The notes: generated by a model from the letters alone, not told the origin. A stretch of DNA of 34,465 bases from Biscogniauxia marginata (GCA_022695795.1 MU404244.1:1-34465); one strand, 5' to 3'. Counted from the first letter of the stretch, positions 1 through 11,654 are shown. Numbers and translations: made by a program.

Positions 1-195
1 TAAAAAACTAAATACTTAATATAAAAAAGGTATTTGGTTTTTAAAGTATAAAGTTAAATAAAACGATTTAAATAATAATAATTATTAATTAATTTCGATA
101 TAACGTAAATAATTTATAATAATTAAAAGTGTAATAACTATAAAATTTCGTTCGTAAGCTTGTTTCGTTTACTCGCTTATATAATACGTTATATA
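1..195 (+). repeat. RIP-mutated repeat, right end of a dispersed foldback family
   Basis: AT-rich sequence that can be aligned by eye, in the same orientation, with 23176-23380, and with the reverse complement of about 11655-11880. The shared order of motifs is a CTTAATATAAAAAA-type start, an ATTAATTAATTT tract, a TAATAATTAAAA stretch, a cluster of CGTTCGTAAGCTTG-like short modules, and an ACGTTA end at 186-191. The last part matches the ends of the 400-bp TIR family (see 11881-12279 and 23708-24107). It is probably the right arm of an element whose left arm lies outside the window. No coding capacity is visible. Confidence 0.5.
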
Positions 196-403
196 ATTTA
201 TTAACTTATAAATAATATTATTTAATTAAATAAAATACTTAATATTTTTTTAAAAAATGTTTATTATAATATACTTTATTTACATTATTTATTTAAACAT
301 GTCGCTTAATTATATAATTATAACCGTATTTTATTTAGCAATTATAGTTTTATTATGCTTATTATCTTAATAAAAAAGGATTTATAACTAGTTAATACGA
401 GGC
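196..403. other. AT-rich RIP-type block, no gene
   Basis: Extremely AT-rich sequence with nearly all residual C in CpG. No ORF or recognisable element is visible. It ends abruptly near 400, where base composition becomes balanced at the start of the gene island. Confidence 0.6.
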
Positions 404-925
404 GCGGACTTAGAAATGGGTTTTTCCATTTCGCCACTACTTATAGTCAACTGTATGAACCCCTCAATCAAGCGGTACAAGTGCACAAGCCCGAATACGA
501 AAGCACCCCCCAAATAGGTCTCCCGAGTATTCACATTAATAAACTTAGGTACAGTACATAGACAATATAAATCGCATCAATTCTCAACTTACTACAACTT
601 AGGAGAATCTAATAGAGAGTTTACCATCAATCACCAGAGTTTTTCTTCTGGTTTGGGTTGGGATTTTTGTTTGTTCCCATTATGGAAATGCCCGTGCCCG
701 TCGAATCAAGCAGGTCGGAAACACTCCGACAAGACCTTAACTAGGGGCTTTACCATTATCAAGTGAGATCGTAGGTAGATGTGCTAAACGTTCCGGAGCC
801 ATCGTTTATGATCCCGCCCGCGAATCGACACAGCTGCCTCGCTTACGAGTGCGAACACAGCCAAAGAAATCAAAGGCTGGAGTTCCATCATTTTCGTAAG
901 TGACATCTGCTCTGGTATGTAGAAA
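404..925 (+). promoter_or_regulatory. Upstream region of the oxoprolinase-family gene
   Basis: Balanced-composition intergenic DNA between the AT block and the start codon at 926. It contains a perfect 7-bp inverted repeat (GAAATGG at 413-419, CCATTTC at 426-432) with a 6-base loop, lying just inside the island edge. There is a TATA-like stretch (CAATATAAATC) near 565-576. Neither is shown to be functional. No upstream coding sequence is recognisable, so this stretch is the most likely promoter and 5' UTR. Confidence 0.35.
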
Positions 926-3900
926 ATGCCAGACATACGAATCTCGATTGATCGAGGAGGCACCTTTTGCGACGTAATAGCCCATGTTGCAGGGCGTGAT
1001 CCGGTCATTTTCAAGCTTCTGTCTGAAGATCCTGCCAACTATCACGATGCCCCAACAGAGGCAGTCAGGCGTGTATTAGAAACAATTGAAGGCAAGGTCA
1101 TCCCCATTGGCGAGAAGCTAGATGGTACCAGAATCTGTAAGCATATCATACCAATTGCCAACGAAGCAGAGTCAATTTCTCACCGTCTGCATAGCCGCTT
1201 GCAGAGTAGGGACCACTATTGCCACCAATGCTCTTCTAGAGCACAAGGGCGAGAAATTCGCCTTCGTAACGACGAGAGGTACGAATCAAGCTAGTTCATT
1301 AGATTGACCATGTTTTGCCACCTACAAGGTCGCTACAGACTGACGACACTTAGGTTTCAAGGATGTCTGTGTCATCGGTGACCAGTCCCGTCCGAAGTTA
1401 TTTGACCTTAACGTTAGGAAGCCTCAGGCTCTTCATGACGCCGTCATTGAAGTTGATGAGAGAGTGACAATAGAAGATTATGACCTGAACCCTTATCCCA
1501 AGAATTCGACAGAGCAGCTCATTCACCCAGACCTTGTGAAGACACCAAGTGGCGAGGTAATTCGAATTCTAAAGCGCATCGATCAGGGCCAAGTTCGTCA
1601 CCAGCTTCATGAACTCCGCAACCAAGGCTATGAATCTGTAGCAATCTCGTTAATGCACGCATATTTATTTCCCCAACACGAAGAAACTGTTGCGGCTCTG
1701 GCGAAAGACATAGGGTTCCGGTATGTCACAATCTCATCAGAGACGAGCCCCATCGTCAAATTATTCAATCGCAGCAATTCTACTTGTTCCGAAGCCTATC
1801 TTTACCCAATAATTCGTCAATATGTAAAGAGTTTCGAGTCGGGATTCAAAGTCCTTCCACATAGACTTGAGTTCATGTGCTCTGACGGCGGTTTGAAGCA
1901 AGCACACAAATTCAGAGGCAACGAGGCGCTTCTCAGTGGACCTGCGGGGGGAGTTGTTGGCATTGCACGCTCATGCTACGATCATGAAGATGGCACACCT
2001 ATCATTGGGTTCGACATGGTACGTGTCGCCCTCACCGTTTCCCCTTGGTTATTGCCCCCGACAATGTAGTCGTACACCCCCACCAAAAAACTATAAAATA
2101 CCTCAACCAGCGCTCTCTCTAATGAGAAATGCTAAATGATAATAGGGTGGGACGAGCACTGATGTGTCAAGATTTGATGGCAAGTATGACTATCTGACTG
2201 AGGCTACTATTGCTGGAAGGACTATATCAGTTCCAATGCTCAACATATCAACGTAGGACTTGCGAATCATTCCCATTCTCAATGTGACACTGATACTTTC
2301 ATAGCGTTGCTGCTGGAGGTGGTTCTATTCTCTTCGCACGGAGTGGTGAGCCCAAAGTCTGCCTTCATCACATCTCCCGCTTAGCTAACCACCGAAAGGC
2401 CTGTTGGTCGTCGGACCCGAGAGTGCTGGTGCCCATCCTGGTCCTGCTTGTTATAGAAAAGGGTAAGAACCACAATGTAAATAAAGCTAACGAGGCTGAT
2501 ACAGCTACTAGAGGCCCCTTGACGGTGACAGATGCCAATTTATTCCTTGGGCGACTAGTTGTAACTTCGTTTCCGTCTATCTTTGGCAAGAACGGAAACC
2601 AGCCGCTTGACCCAGACGTTGTCACCTACAAATTCAAAGAGATCACCATGGAGTTTAATCGGCAGACATCACAAGATCTCACGCCTGAAGAAGTTGCGTT
2701 AGGTTTCTTGAATGTAGCCAATGAAGCGATGAGTCGGCCCATCAGAAATATTACAGGTGAGGACTCACTCAGTACATTGCTATCACATACTAATATCCAA
2801 TCAAGAAGCTCGAGGGTTTGCTCCAGAAAAACACAACCTGGTCAGTTTCGGCGGTGCAGGTGGCCGTGAGTTTTCTCCCACCGAAACCTACCTAATTTGT
2901 AGTTAATGCTAACTGATAGTAGAGCATGCTTGCTCAATCGCAGAAAAACTCGGGATTAAAATCATTCTGATACATAAATGGTCTTCGCTTCTATCGGCGT
3001 ACGGTATTTCACAGGCTGAGCTACAGTACGAGATGTATGAACCTTACGTTGGCAAGTTCACAATGAGCTCTATTGGTGATATCAGGAGCCGACTTGAAAT
3101 CCTACGACATAAAGTTGCCGCAGAGCTACTTTCCCAAGGAGCCCGCGCGAGTTCTCTTTGTTATGATGAATCCCTAACACTAAGGTATTTCGGAACTGAC
3201 ACGACTATCACCATTCCGAAACCTCGAGATGAAGACTACGGGACAGCTTTTAAGGCCCACCATTTTCGGGAATTTGCCTTTAACCTCAATCGGGATATTA
3301 TCATAGATTCTATCAAAGTGAGAGGCACCGGCAGTGCTGCCTCGCTGCCCAAAGAAGAGTCTGCCCTAGATGAGCTAGCTGCGTTAAAAGTGGGAGCTTC
3401 TGAAACGGTCAATCCCCATACTGAACAACGTATCTATATAGATGGTATTTGGCAGACGATTGGTATCTACAAACTCGAAACCCTACCAAAAGGGTGTGTC
3501 CTGAATGGACCAGCCCTAATTATCGACAAGACCCAGACAATTCTTGTGGAATCCCAGTTCAGAGGCTACGTACTATCGAGCCATGTGATACTAGAAAGAC
3601 TTCAGCTGACAAAAACGATTCATTCCTCTCTCCCAGCAGACACCATTCACCCTATTCAGTTATCAGTTTTTGCTCATCGATTTATGTCGATAGCTGAGCA
3701 GATGGGCAATACGCTTCAACGAACATCAATCTCCACAAGTATCAAGGAGAGACTGGATTTCTCATGCGCCATCTTTTCACCAGATGGCAAGTTGGTCGCG
3801 AATGCGCCCCATATCCCAATTCACCTAGGGTCAATGCAGTTTGCGATTCAGTATCAGCACCGTGTCTGGGAAGGGAAGTTAAAAGCTGGTGACGTGTTGT

Positions 3901-5291
3901 TGACGAACCATCCACAGTGTGGTGGGACACATTTACCTGACTTGACCGTTGTTAGCCCTGTTTTTTTCAACGACGAGATTGCGTTCTACGTCGCCTCTCG
4001 AGGTCACCACACTGATATCGGAGGAAAGGGCATCACGTCAATGATGCCCGAAAGTAAGGAGCTCTGGGAAGAGGGAATAAATATCAGGTCAATGAAGATC
4101 GTCAGTGGTGGGGAATTTCTCGAGGAAGACATCAGAACAGCCTTCGATAAGGCGGGTAGTTTTCCCGGTTGCAGTGCGACGAGAAGAATCGGCGATAATA
4201 TTAGTGACCTGAAGGCACAGATCGCTTCGAATCAACGTGGGAATACCCTGCTAGGAAGGCTATGTGACGAATTTACACTACCAGTCGTCCACACTTATAT
4301 GCAGGGAATTCAGGTCAATGCTGAGGCCGCCGTCAGGGGTTTTTTCAAGAAGATTGCCCTAGATCACCCAGAACCTCTTACAGCTGTAGACTACTTCGAC
4401 GATGGCACCCCGATAAAGTTAAATATTACAATCAACCGGGAAACGGGGGGAGCGACGTATGACTTCGCTGGTACTGGGCCACAGTCCTGGGGTAATTACA
4501 ATTGCCCTATATCCATCACTCACTCAGCCATCATCTATACCATTCGATGCCTCGTCAATGTTGACATTCCTCTGAATGAAGGCTGTCTATCTCCAGTAGA
4601 TATACGCGTTCCAAAAGGGACGATACTGAATCCGTCACCCGCTGTTGCTGTCTGTGGTTCCACCTTGGCTAGCCAGCGAGTTATCGATACTATTCTCCGG
4701 GCATTTGGCCGATGTGCTGCCAGCCAAGGCTGTGCGAACAGTTTTGGTTGGGGTATGGGCGGAAAGGACCCCATGACCGGTAAAGTAAACCCAGGTTTTA
4801 ATTACGGAGAGAGCCTTGGAGGAGGTGTCGGGGCTGGTCCAAATTGGCATGGAGAGACAGCGACAAATGTTCATTCTACGAATACCCGTAACACCGACCC
4901 GGAGGTCATAGAGAAACGGACCCCGGTACTCGTAAGGAAATATGGGATCCGAGAGAACAGTGGAGGGCACGGCTTCTTCAACGGTGGCAATGGTATCATC
5001 CGAGAGATCGAGGCGAGGATCCCGTTGAAGTTTAGTATCCTCAGCGACCGAAGGGTGTACCGCCCTTATGGCATGGCCGGTGGTCAACCCGGAAAGTCGG
5101 GACGCAACTACGTATTCAAGTTCAATGATGAAGGTGTACTCGAGAGGATTAATCTCGGGGGCAAAGCTGTGGTCAATTTGGAACCCGGTGAGATTATGCA
5201 AATCAATACTCCTGGCGGTGGAGGCTGGGGTACAGCTGGGAGTCAAACAACAGGCATAGATGACGAGGGAGAAGGACAACTGTGCAGGTAG
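926..5291 (+). CDS. 5-oxoprolinase-family protein (HyuA-HyuB fusion), 9 exons
   Basis: Likely ATP-dependent 5-oxoprolinase (5-oxo-L-proline + ATP + H2O to L-glutamate, gamma-glutamyl cycle, cytosol) or a close amidohydrolase of the same fusion family. Exons: 926-1136, 1195-1278, 1354-2018, 2146-2252, 2305-2345, 2399-2462, 2512-2756, 2806-2865, 2923-5291. They sum to 3846 nt, giving 1281 aa in one frame, close to the roughly 1290 aa usual for the family. All eight introns (49-127 bp) are GT...AG, several with CTAAC/CTAAT-like branch sites. Hydantoinase_A N-terminal part: ASKHA phosphate motif DRGGT at residues 9-13, then GGTSTDVS at 321-328, VAAGGG at 357-362, GGAGGQHAC at 488-496. Hydantoinase_B from about 734 to 1260: HPQCGGTHLPD near 815, RGHHTDIGG near 851, TPGGGGWG near 1255. 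The start has A at -3. Residue 15 is Cys, where I expect Thr (GGTFTD) in most relatives. Substrate specificity is inferred only. Confidence 0.93.
1137..2922 (+). other. Eight spliceosomal introns of the oxoprolinase-family gene
   Basis: Introns: 1137-1194, 1279-1353, 2019-2145, 2253-2304, 2346-2398, 2463-2511, 2757-2805, 2866-2922. Each was placed by frame and by the expected family motif on either side, for example VATNALLE-like after intron 1, GFDM/GGTSTD across intron 3, INTVAAGGG-like across intron 4 and FGGAGGQ across intron 8. Branch-like CTAAC/CTAAT elements are clear in introns 5, 6, 7 and 8 (for example GCTAAC at 2384-2389 and 2908-2913). All introns lie in the first 2 kb. The last 2369 nt are one exon. 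Confidence 0.85.
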
Positions 5292-6842
5292 TCCATCGAT
5301 TGGTCCTCTTGGAACCTTGGTTGCAATTACTGCATTAATAAACTTCAAAGAGTGCATCAGTATTGCTCCAACTGTCACTCTCCTTTCGCTCCTTATTCTA
5401 CATTTGCATTGTGTTCTCAGCACATTAATCGTTATGCCACTATATTCGGCGAGCTACAATATGATTCAGTGTCTGTAATACGGATAGCCTCCTTGCAATC
5501 CGTAACGTATCATGCGCTAAGTTGGGTTGTTATGACTATTCATGTTGGAATAGCAATTATCTTTATAGGCTACGGTAACGAACATGGAAGTCCAAATCAA
5601 GGCTGGGATTGGAATCTGCTGCCACGCGGTGCAAGGTGGACACATCCTGTATGTTAACAAGCGTCATTCGGGGCAATGCAATTTAAGTGTAAATATCAAG
5701 ATAAATTATTATCATCATACTATTCGACGGCTAGGTGAAGAGAATACCTCAAGTTGATTACTATTAGCGATACTGGTATCAGTAGCGAGGCTGTTAAGGC
5801 ATTTCTCCAATCTGACTGCTGTTGAAATATGGGGCTATGCCCCTGTACGATCCGTGGTCTCCTGTATGTATATAGAGGAGCTACGCCCATCTACCTCATA
5901 GACTCACCTTTAGACTAATACACTTGATCCTATCCTCATATATTCGTCTCTTCTCAACAACCGTAGTAAATTACAGGCCAGTCTATGTATTGTTCAGTGA
6001 GAAGTACGACAACTGGTACATTGAGCTTGGAGATGAGAGGTCGCCTTAGAACAGGTGCCAGTGTGGAAAGAACATAACCCTCCGATTCACAGATAGAGTA
6101 GCCCTCAAAGATAAAAATCATATACGCGATATTTGGAAAATAGGAGACACCGTACGTCTAGATGCCTGCAGGTCTCGAATCCCCGTGTATAAATCTCTCC
6201 TGGAGATGTTAACAGAAATGTTCCCAGCGGCAAAGCCTTGCTGCTTCTAGTCACGGCGCAGTCTATCTTCGAGTGCTTAATAGTGGTCGAATCCACCCCG
6301 GAGATGAGGTCTCATTAGTTCATTCTTCACCTAGAACCCATTGGGAACTGACTGTCTGAAAAGCAATAAATCCCAAGCGCCTCTCATACGCCGCGAATCT
6401 TTCACTGCCTTTAGAGCGGCGCTGGGCGAAACTAAGCGCGAGGGTTAGCTTCACAAAGTCAAAATTGTCTTATATAGATAAAGGACAAGTCAGTGTCATT
6501 GCTAGAACTAAGGCTCACCCTGATTATGGGGTAGGGTTGGCGCATAGGGAAGCTGTGCGACGAAACTCATCTGCAGCTGTCTCTAGAGGAATTCATGCAG
6601 ATGGTATGGTACTAGCTGCCTCAGCAATGCTCACATCGGACAGTATAGAAGTGGGTATGTAATTCAGCACGCTCTCTGGAGGTATCTGTTTCAGTTTCCC
6701 TTGAGCATGGTGCACGCGAAGTATCTACCGTAAGGGTACGAATATAACTTGTTGTTGCGCTGGAGAGGGAAAGCTCCTCTCCACGGCCATCTATCTAAGT
6801 ACTATATACATCTCGGTGCATAGGCCATATGTCCGTAATATT
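5292..6842. other. Gene-poor 3' flank of island 1
   Basis: Balanced-composition DNA after the stop codon at 5289-5291. A canonical AATAAA at 5337-5342, 46 nt past the stop, is the best candidate polyadenylation signal. I see no recognisable gene here. ORFs over 5260-5660 in other frames look like chance. A weak open frame at 6360-6662 is listed separately. Composition collapses to AT-rich around 6840-6870. Confidence 0.5.
6360..6662 (+). other. Open frame of unknown significance
   Basis: A frame of about 100 codons stays open from just after a TGA at 6357-6359 to the stop ending at 6662. It has no good ATG near its start; the first start-like codon used by simple callers is TTG at 6465. The later part has protein-like composition (ARTKAHPDYGVGLAHREAV, then HADGMVLAASAML). 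I do not recognise the family. It could be a terminal exon, a gene relic or chance. It lies 1 kb downstream of the oxoprolinase-family gene on the same strand. Confidence 0.2.
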
Positions 6843-8464
6843 TATAACTCCCTTTAAATTAAGTTAAATATAAAATGCCTGGTAAGCCCGGCTCGTGCTT
6901 AAATCCTTAGGAAAGGTTTATAAGCACTTCTTAAGAATTTAAATACGTTGAAAATTAAAGTGTAAATAGGTACTTTTAATTTTTATGGTAAAATATAAAG
7001 ACTTTTAAAATAATTTACATGTAATAAATTATATAAATTAAAAATCCCAAAAAAAAACCCTTATTTATTATTAAAAAGATAAGAAACCTTAAAAGTCGAA
7101 TTAAAGTTTAAATTAAACTTTTATTTCTTTTTAATTTAATTAACTAATTAATTAAATTAATTACCGTTTAATTAAAGTATTACTTAAAACGAATATAAAT
7201 AATAAAGGTATAATAATAACGTTATTATTTATATTTATTTAAATGTAAAGTTATTATAAATTTGTTAAATTATTTATATTAAAAAAAGTTATTATTTTTT
7301 CGAAACGAAATATAAATAAAATAAAATAAATAAACGTCGTAAATAAATATCGTAAATAAACGTTATAAATAAACCGATATTTAAATAAATATATTAAAAG
7401 GTACTTTTTAACGAGTTTTACGGTTTTAATTTATTATTTAAATAATTTTTAAAAGTGGTCGAGAAAAAAAGGGATTTTAAATATAATACTTTTTAACGTT
7501 TTATAACGAGAAATAGTAATATAATTTAACTTAATAATAAATTCCGGAATAAAAATGTTTAAAACGACTTTAAATAATATAAGTAATTAGTTTTTATAAA
7601 TAATAATAACGAAAATGATAATAATAAAAAACTAGATTTAATTATATTTATACGTTATTTAAATAATAAAAACGATAAAATGATTATTAATAGTTACATA
7701 ATAAGCGAAATTAATATATTTATAAATATATTAATAAAAAACTTTTTATAATAATATTAAATATATTTATTAAAAACATAAAAATAATAATAAGAAAATA
7801 CGTTTATTAATTATATTTATTTACTTATTAACAAGTTTAAAAGTTATAACAAGATTTTATATAAATATAACGTAAATATTAATATTAAAAAAACTTTATT
7901 TAAATTAATCGACATTTTAAATAATAATTTTGTTTTATTTTTATTTTTATTTTTAACTTATAATATTAATATAAATAATAAAATTTAATAAGTTAATTAT
8001 ATATTTAAAGTTATAATTATTAATGTTATTATTAATATAAAAATCTAAATTATATAAATAAAATTCTCGACTTTTTAAAAACTTAATTTATATTAAACGT
8101 GAATATTAAATAACTTTTAATATATTTAAATAATTTAATTAACTTAAAAACCGTTAAAAACTAAGTGAAAAGCCGTTTATTTATTATTTTATTAATATAT
8201 AACGGTTTTAAAACGAATCGTTTTATTAAAAAGTAAATAAAGATTATAAATTAAAATCTTGAAATTGTTTATAAAGGTTTAAATTAAATAAAAATTACGA
8301 AAAATATTATTAAAACTATTTATTAAGTAATTAAATTTTAATTTAACTTAATATAAATAATTTATTATTTAATTTAAAGTTATTAAAGTTATTATTAATT
8401 TTTATTAATATAAATATAATAAATTAACTTAAAAGTACGTTATAAGTTAATAATTATAATATTA
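6843..8464. repeat. RIP-degraded AT block, unidentified repeats
   Basis: About 1.6 kb of extremely AT-rich sequence with C almost only in CpG. No reading frame survives. Positions 7088-7134 match 10290-10336 in direct orientation (CTTAAAAG, then GATTAAAGTTTAAATTAAAC and CTTTATTTC), with mostly transition differences. The two may be ends or internal parts of one element family. I cannot name the original element. Confidence 0.5.
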
Positions 8465-8604
8465 TGTTATAATAGTGCTTTATAAGCCGTTATGTTAATA
8501 ACTTTAAAAGGTTAGTGATTTCACTTATAAAAGTAAAATCCAAGGCTCCAATTATATAAGGTAACTAACCTAGCCACCCTGTGGCTAGCTAGCCCCCTGT
8601 GACA
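8465..8604. repeat. Left LTR of the TRIM-like element
   Basis: 140 bp, starting TGTTATAATAGTGC and ending CTGTGACA. Contains TTTCACTTATAAAAGT, a TATA-box-like core. In the right copy this core forms the perfect palindrome TTTCACTTATAAAAGTGAAA. It also contains GGCTAGCTAGCC, a perfect 12-bp palindrome. It has fewer RIP-type transitions than the right copy. Confidence 0.75.
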
Positions 8605-8918
8605 ACTATCCTCCTTCTTATACGATTTGTCCCCGAATCGCAAAGGGCTAGGAAATGTACCAGAATAGTCTCTAGCACGATAAGTGGATTATTAAATCCC
8701 CCAAGGTACCTAGCCTCCCAGGCCTAGCACACCTTGTAAGCACATATTAAGGTTTGGCGGACCGGTACTTCACGGCAACGTCTATTAGCTTATCGCTTGA
8801 CAATACGACTCTAAAACTATCCCAGTTTTAAGACGTTGTACCTCTTTTTCGCAATTACTCGCTTTAAAGCTAGTTCAAACAAGCGACCTTTATACACCTA
8901 CTTATTAAATGAAATAAT

Positions 8919-9063
8919 TATTATAACGGTGCCTTATAAGTTATTATATTAACAACCTTAAAAGGTCAGCGGTTTCACTTATAAAAGTGAAATCCAAGAC
9001 TTTAATCTTGTTATATAAGGTAATTAACCTAGTCACTTTGTAATTAGCTAGCCTTTTATAACA
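8919..9063. repeat. Right LTR of the TRIM-like element
   Basis: 145 bp. Its first dinucleotide is TA instead of TG and it ends in TATAACA. It differs from the left LTR mainly by G-to-A and C-to-T changes plus a 5-bp indel (after AAGACTTTAATCT). Loss of the initial G fits RIP (TG to TA). The TTTCACTT/AAGTGAAA palindrome around the TATAAAAG core is intact here. Confidence 0.75.
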
Positions 9064-9068
9064 TATTA

Positions 9069-11407
9069 TTAAGTTTAATAAATTTAAACTTAATATTAAT
9101 AAATAAACGAAAAATATATATATTATAAACTTATTAATATTATTTATTAGTTTTTTAACGAGTTTAAAAATTATAAAAGTTATAAAATCTTTTTCGTTTA
9201 AATATAATTCAATAAAAAGCGATTAATTAAATATATAAAAAGGTTTATACGTTTTATTATAATTTTAGTTTTTACGCGGTTTTTTATATAATTTAATATT
9301 ATTATTTTTAATTTTACTTTTAATTAAACTATATAATTATATAATTAAAAAAAGGGTTAAGACTTTTCCGACTTTTATATAAAAAGTTAAGAATTTTTTA
9401 AAAAGTCGATTTTATATAAAAAACTATTTCGTTTATAAGCTTGTTTTATTTATTTACTTATATAATATATTACGTAATTTTTCTATTAACTATTATTTCT
9501 TAAGCTTTATTAAAATCGTAATTATTAATTAAGTAAATAAGTCGTTTATAAAAGAAAATGTTTTTAATAATATTAATAATTAAAAGTATTACTCTTTTTA
9601 AAAGTTATTTTCATTTATATTAATTAAAAATTATAATTTTACGTTTTAATTACACTTAATAAAGGTATATATATATTTTAAAATAAGTAATATAATAAAT
9701 TAAAGTATTATAAATAACTTAAAAAGATAATAATATCTTTTTTTAATAAGTCGTTTATAATAAATATAATATTAATAATAGAAAAAACAAAAACGAAAAA
9801 AGAACATTTAAATATATATTTATATAACTTATAATTATATTATTAAACTAATATAAAATAAGTATTTATACTTATTTAATGATTTAAAATATTAAGAAAC
9901 AAATACACTTATTATTTCATTATTTAAACTATTATAAAGTAAATATACTTATTACTTTAACTATCTTTTATTATTAAGTTATTAATATTATTTTTATCAC
10001 TTTATAAATATTTAATAAATTAATATAAATTTATAAAGTTAATAAAATATTGAAAAAGACCTTTTAAACCCCCTTTTCACTTATAACGAGTCTTTATTTA
10101 CGGTAGGTTTTTACGTTTATAACAAGTTATTACTTTTAATTAACCTCTTTTTTCTTTTTATAATAAAAGTTAAAACTTAAAATCTTTATTATTATATAAT
10201 AATAACTTAATTTTAAATAAGTTATAAATTAATTAAATTAGTTTTAACACTTTTATAATTAATTTAAAGAAATAAAAAAATCTTAAAAGCTGGATTAAAG
10301 TTTAAATTAAACCTTTATTTCCTTTTTATTTAGTTTAAACTTTATTTAAATAAAGGTTTTAACTAGTTTCATTAACTTTAAACTTTTTTTTAACAAATTA
10401 ACATAAGAAAAAAAGGATTATACTTATAATATCACTCGACCGATTTAACTTAGTCGATTTAATAATTATAAATATTATATAAAAAGACTTTTTAATAAAT
10501 ATAAATAAGAATAAAAAGGGTTAATAAGTTTTTAATATAGTTTCTTTATATTATTATATTAATAGTTATAATATATAAACAAATAAATAAAAGGAACTTT
10601 TATATAAATTCGTATCTTTTAATATAAATAACTTAATTAAATATAAAAAATAAGAAAGTTATACTTATAAAAACACGAAAAATTGAAAATTATAATGAAA
10701 TATATAAATTATTTTACGTTTTTTTAAATATAATTAAAATAAATCGATTTTTTATAAAAATATCATTTTATTTATATGTTTATTTTATTTATTTATTATA
10801 ATTAAGTTAATTTATAAAGTAATAATAAATTTAAATTTTCCATTTTTAAAAGTTAAGTTTTTTAAATAAAATATATAACTCGGGTTTTAAAATTAATTAA
10901 TAAAAAGATTTATAAGTTTTATTTTTAAGTTTAAAATATATTGATAAACTTTTTATAGTTTAAATTTTAATACTTATTTTTATAAATAATAAAACTATTT
11001 TTAAAATAATAATTTAATTTAAATATTATAAATTATATCTTTTTAATTATAATTTAATATAAACTTTATATATTATATTATTAAAAAATATTTAACGTTT
11101 TTTATAAATAAATATATATATATAACGGGTTTTTATATAAAATCGTATTTTTTATAAAAATAATCGAATAAATACCGCACCTTCTTTTTAATTATATAAT
11201 TATAAGGTATTTAAATTTAAATATATAAAGAAATATATAAAATAATTTATATAATTTATTTTAATTTTAGTTTTTTTACGTTTTCCTTTTAATTAAACTT
11301 TATAATTATATAATTAAAGATAAAAGAAAAGGATTTTTTCGATTTTTACATATTAAGTTATTAATATTTGAAAAACTTGATTTTATATAAAAAATCGAGT
11401 AGTTTAT
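9069..11407. repeat. RIP-degraded AT block with repeat fragments
   Basis: Mostly unrecognisable AT-rich sequence. The stretch 9200-9474 matches one half of the 400-bp TIR family (internal GTTTATACGTTTTATT, then TATAATTATATAATTAAAAA, then AGTCGATTTTATATAA, ending TTACGT). About 11250-11407 is a second half-copy, cut by the MITE at 11408. Positions 10290-10336 repeat 7088-7134. Near 10310-10360, AAACCTTTATTT and AAATAAAGGTTT form an inverted pair. No coding sequence is discernible. Confidence 0.5.
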
Positions 11408-11610
11408 ATTGATAGGTACGTATATATGTAAAAGCAAATAACTAAATGACGATATAAAATGGTATAAGGGTGAGACGATGTATATTAGTTGTCTAAGGAA
11501 GGAACTATCTATTAAGGGTCACGGAGAAGGAGCGACCCTTATATGTTATAAGTACATAGGTATTTCCTTTGAAATAATAGTATTATTATGTTTATTATAC
11601 ACCTATCAAT
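11408..11610. mobile_element. MITE, 203 bp, 10-bp inverted ends
   Basis: Begins ATTGATAGGT and ends ACCTATCAAT, exact inverted termini, and is flanked by TTAT on both sides (11404-11407 and 11611-11614). Its composition is clearly less AT-biased than the repeat it interrupts, and it shows few RIP-type changes, so it probably inserted late or was low in copy number. Near its centre, AAGGGTC and GACCCTT form a 7-bp hairpin stem around an ACGGAGAAGGAGC loop. It has no coding capacity. The transposase family that moves it cannot be told from the ends alone. Confidence 0.65.
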
Positions 11611-11654
11611 TTATTAACTTATAAATAACGTTAAGTTAATTATAATATATATAT

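Larger units (their letters stand above)
8465..9063. mobile_element. TRIM-like element (LTR miniature), 599 bp
   Basis: Two direct repeats (8465-8604 and 8919-9063) bound a 314-bp interior. The outer ends are TGTTATAA and TTATAACA, perfect inverted termini of TG...CA type, and the element is flanked on both sides by TATTA (8460-8464 and 9064-9068), a 5-bp target duplication. The interior (8605-8918) has near-balanced base composition and no ORF, in the middle of an AT-rich block. This is the architecture of a terminal-repeat retrotransposon in miniature: non-autonomous, mobilised by enzymes supplied in trans. I could not identify a primer-binding site. A TATTA duplication in AT-rich DNA is weak evidence taken alone, but here it coincides exactly with both termini. 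Confidence 0.75.

Noticed and set aside
926..2869. Oxoprolinase-family gene read as a frameshifted pseudogene
   Set aside because: Every apparent break coincides with a canonical GT...AG intron, and the spliced frame is continuous at the expected length with all motifs in place.
4635..5423. 262-codon minus-strand ORF
   Set aside because: It lies antisense to the conserved HyuB exon. Its sequence has no recognisable domain and its openness follows from the codon use of the real gene.
6270..6300. tRNA-like T-arm (GTGGTCGAATCCAC)
   Set aside because: The loop is one base short and no acceptor stem, D-arm or anticodon arm can be placed around it.
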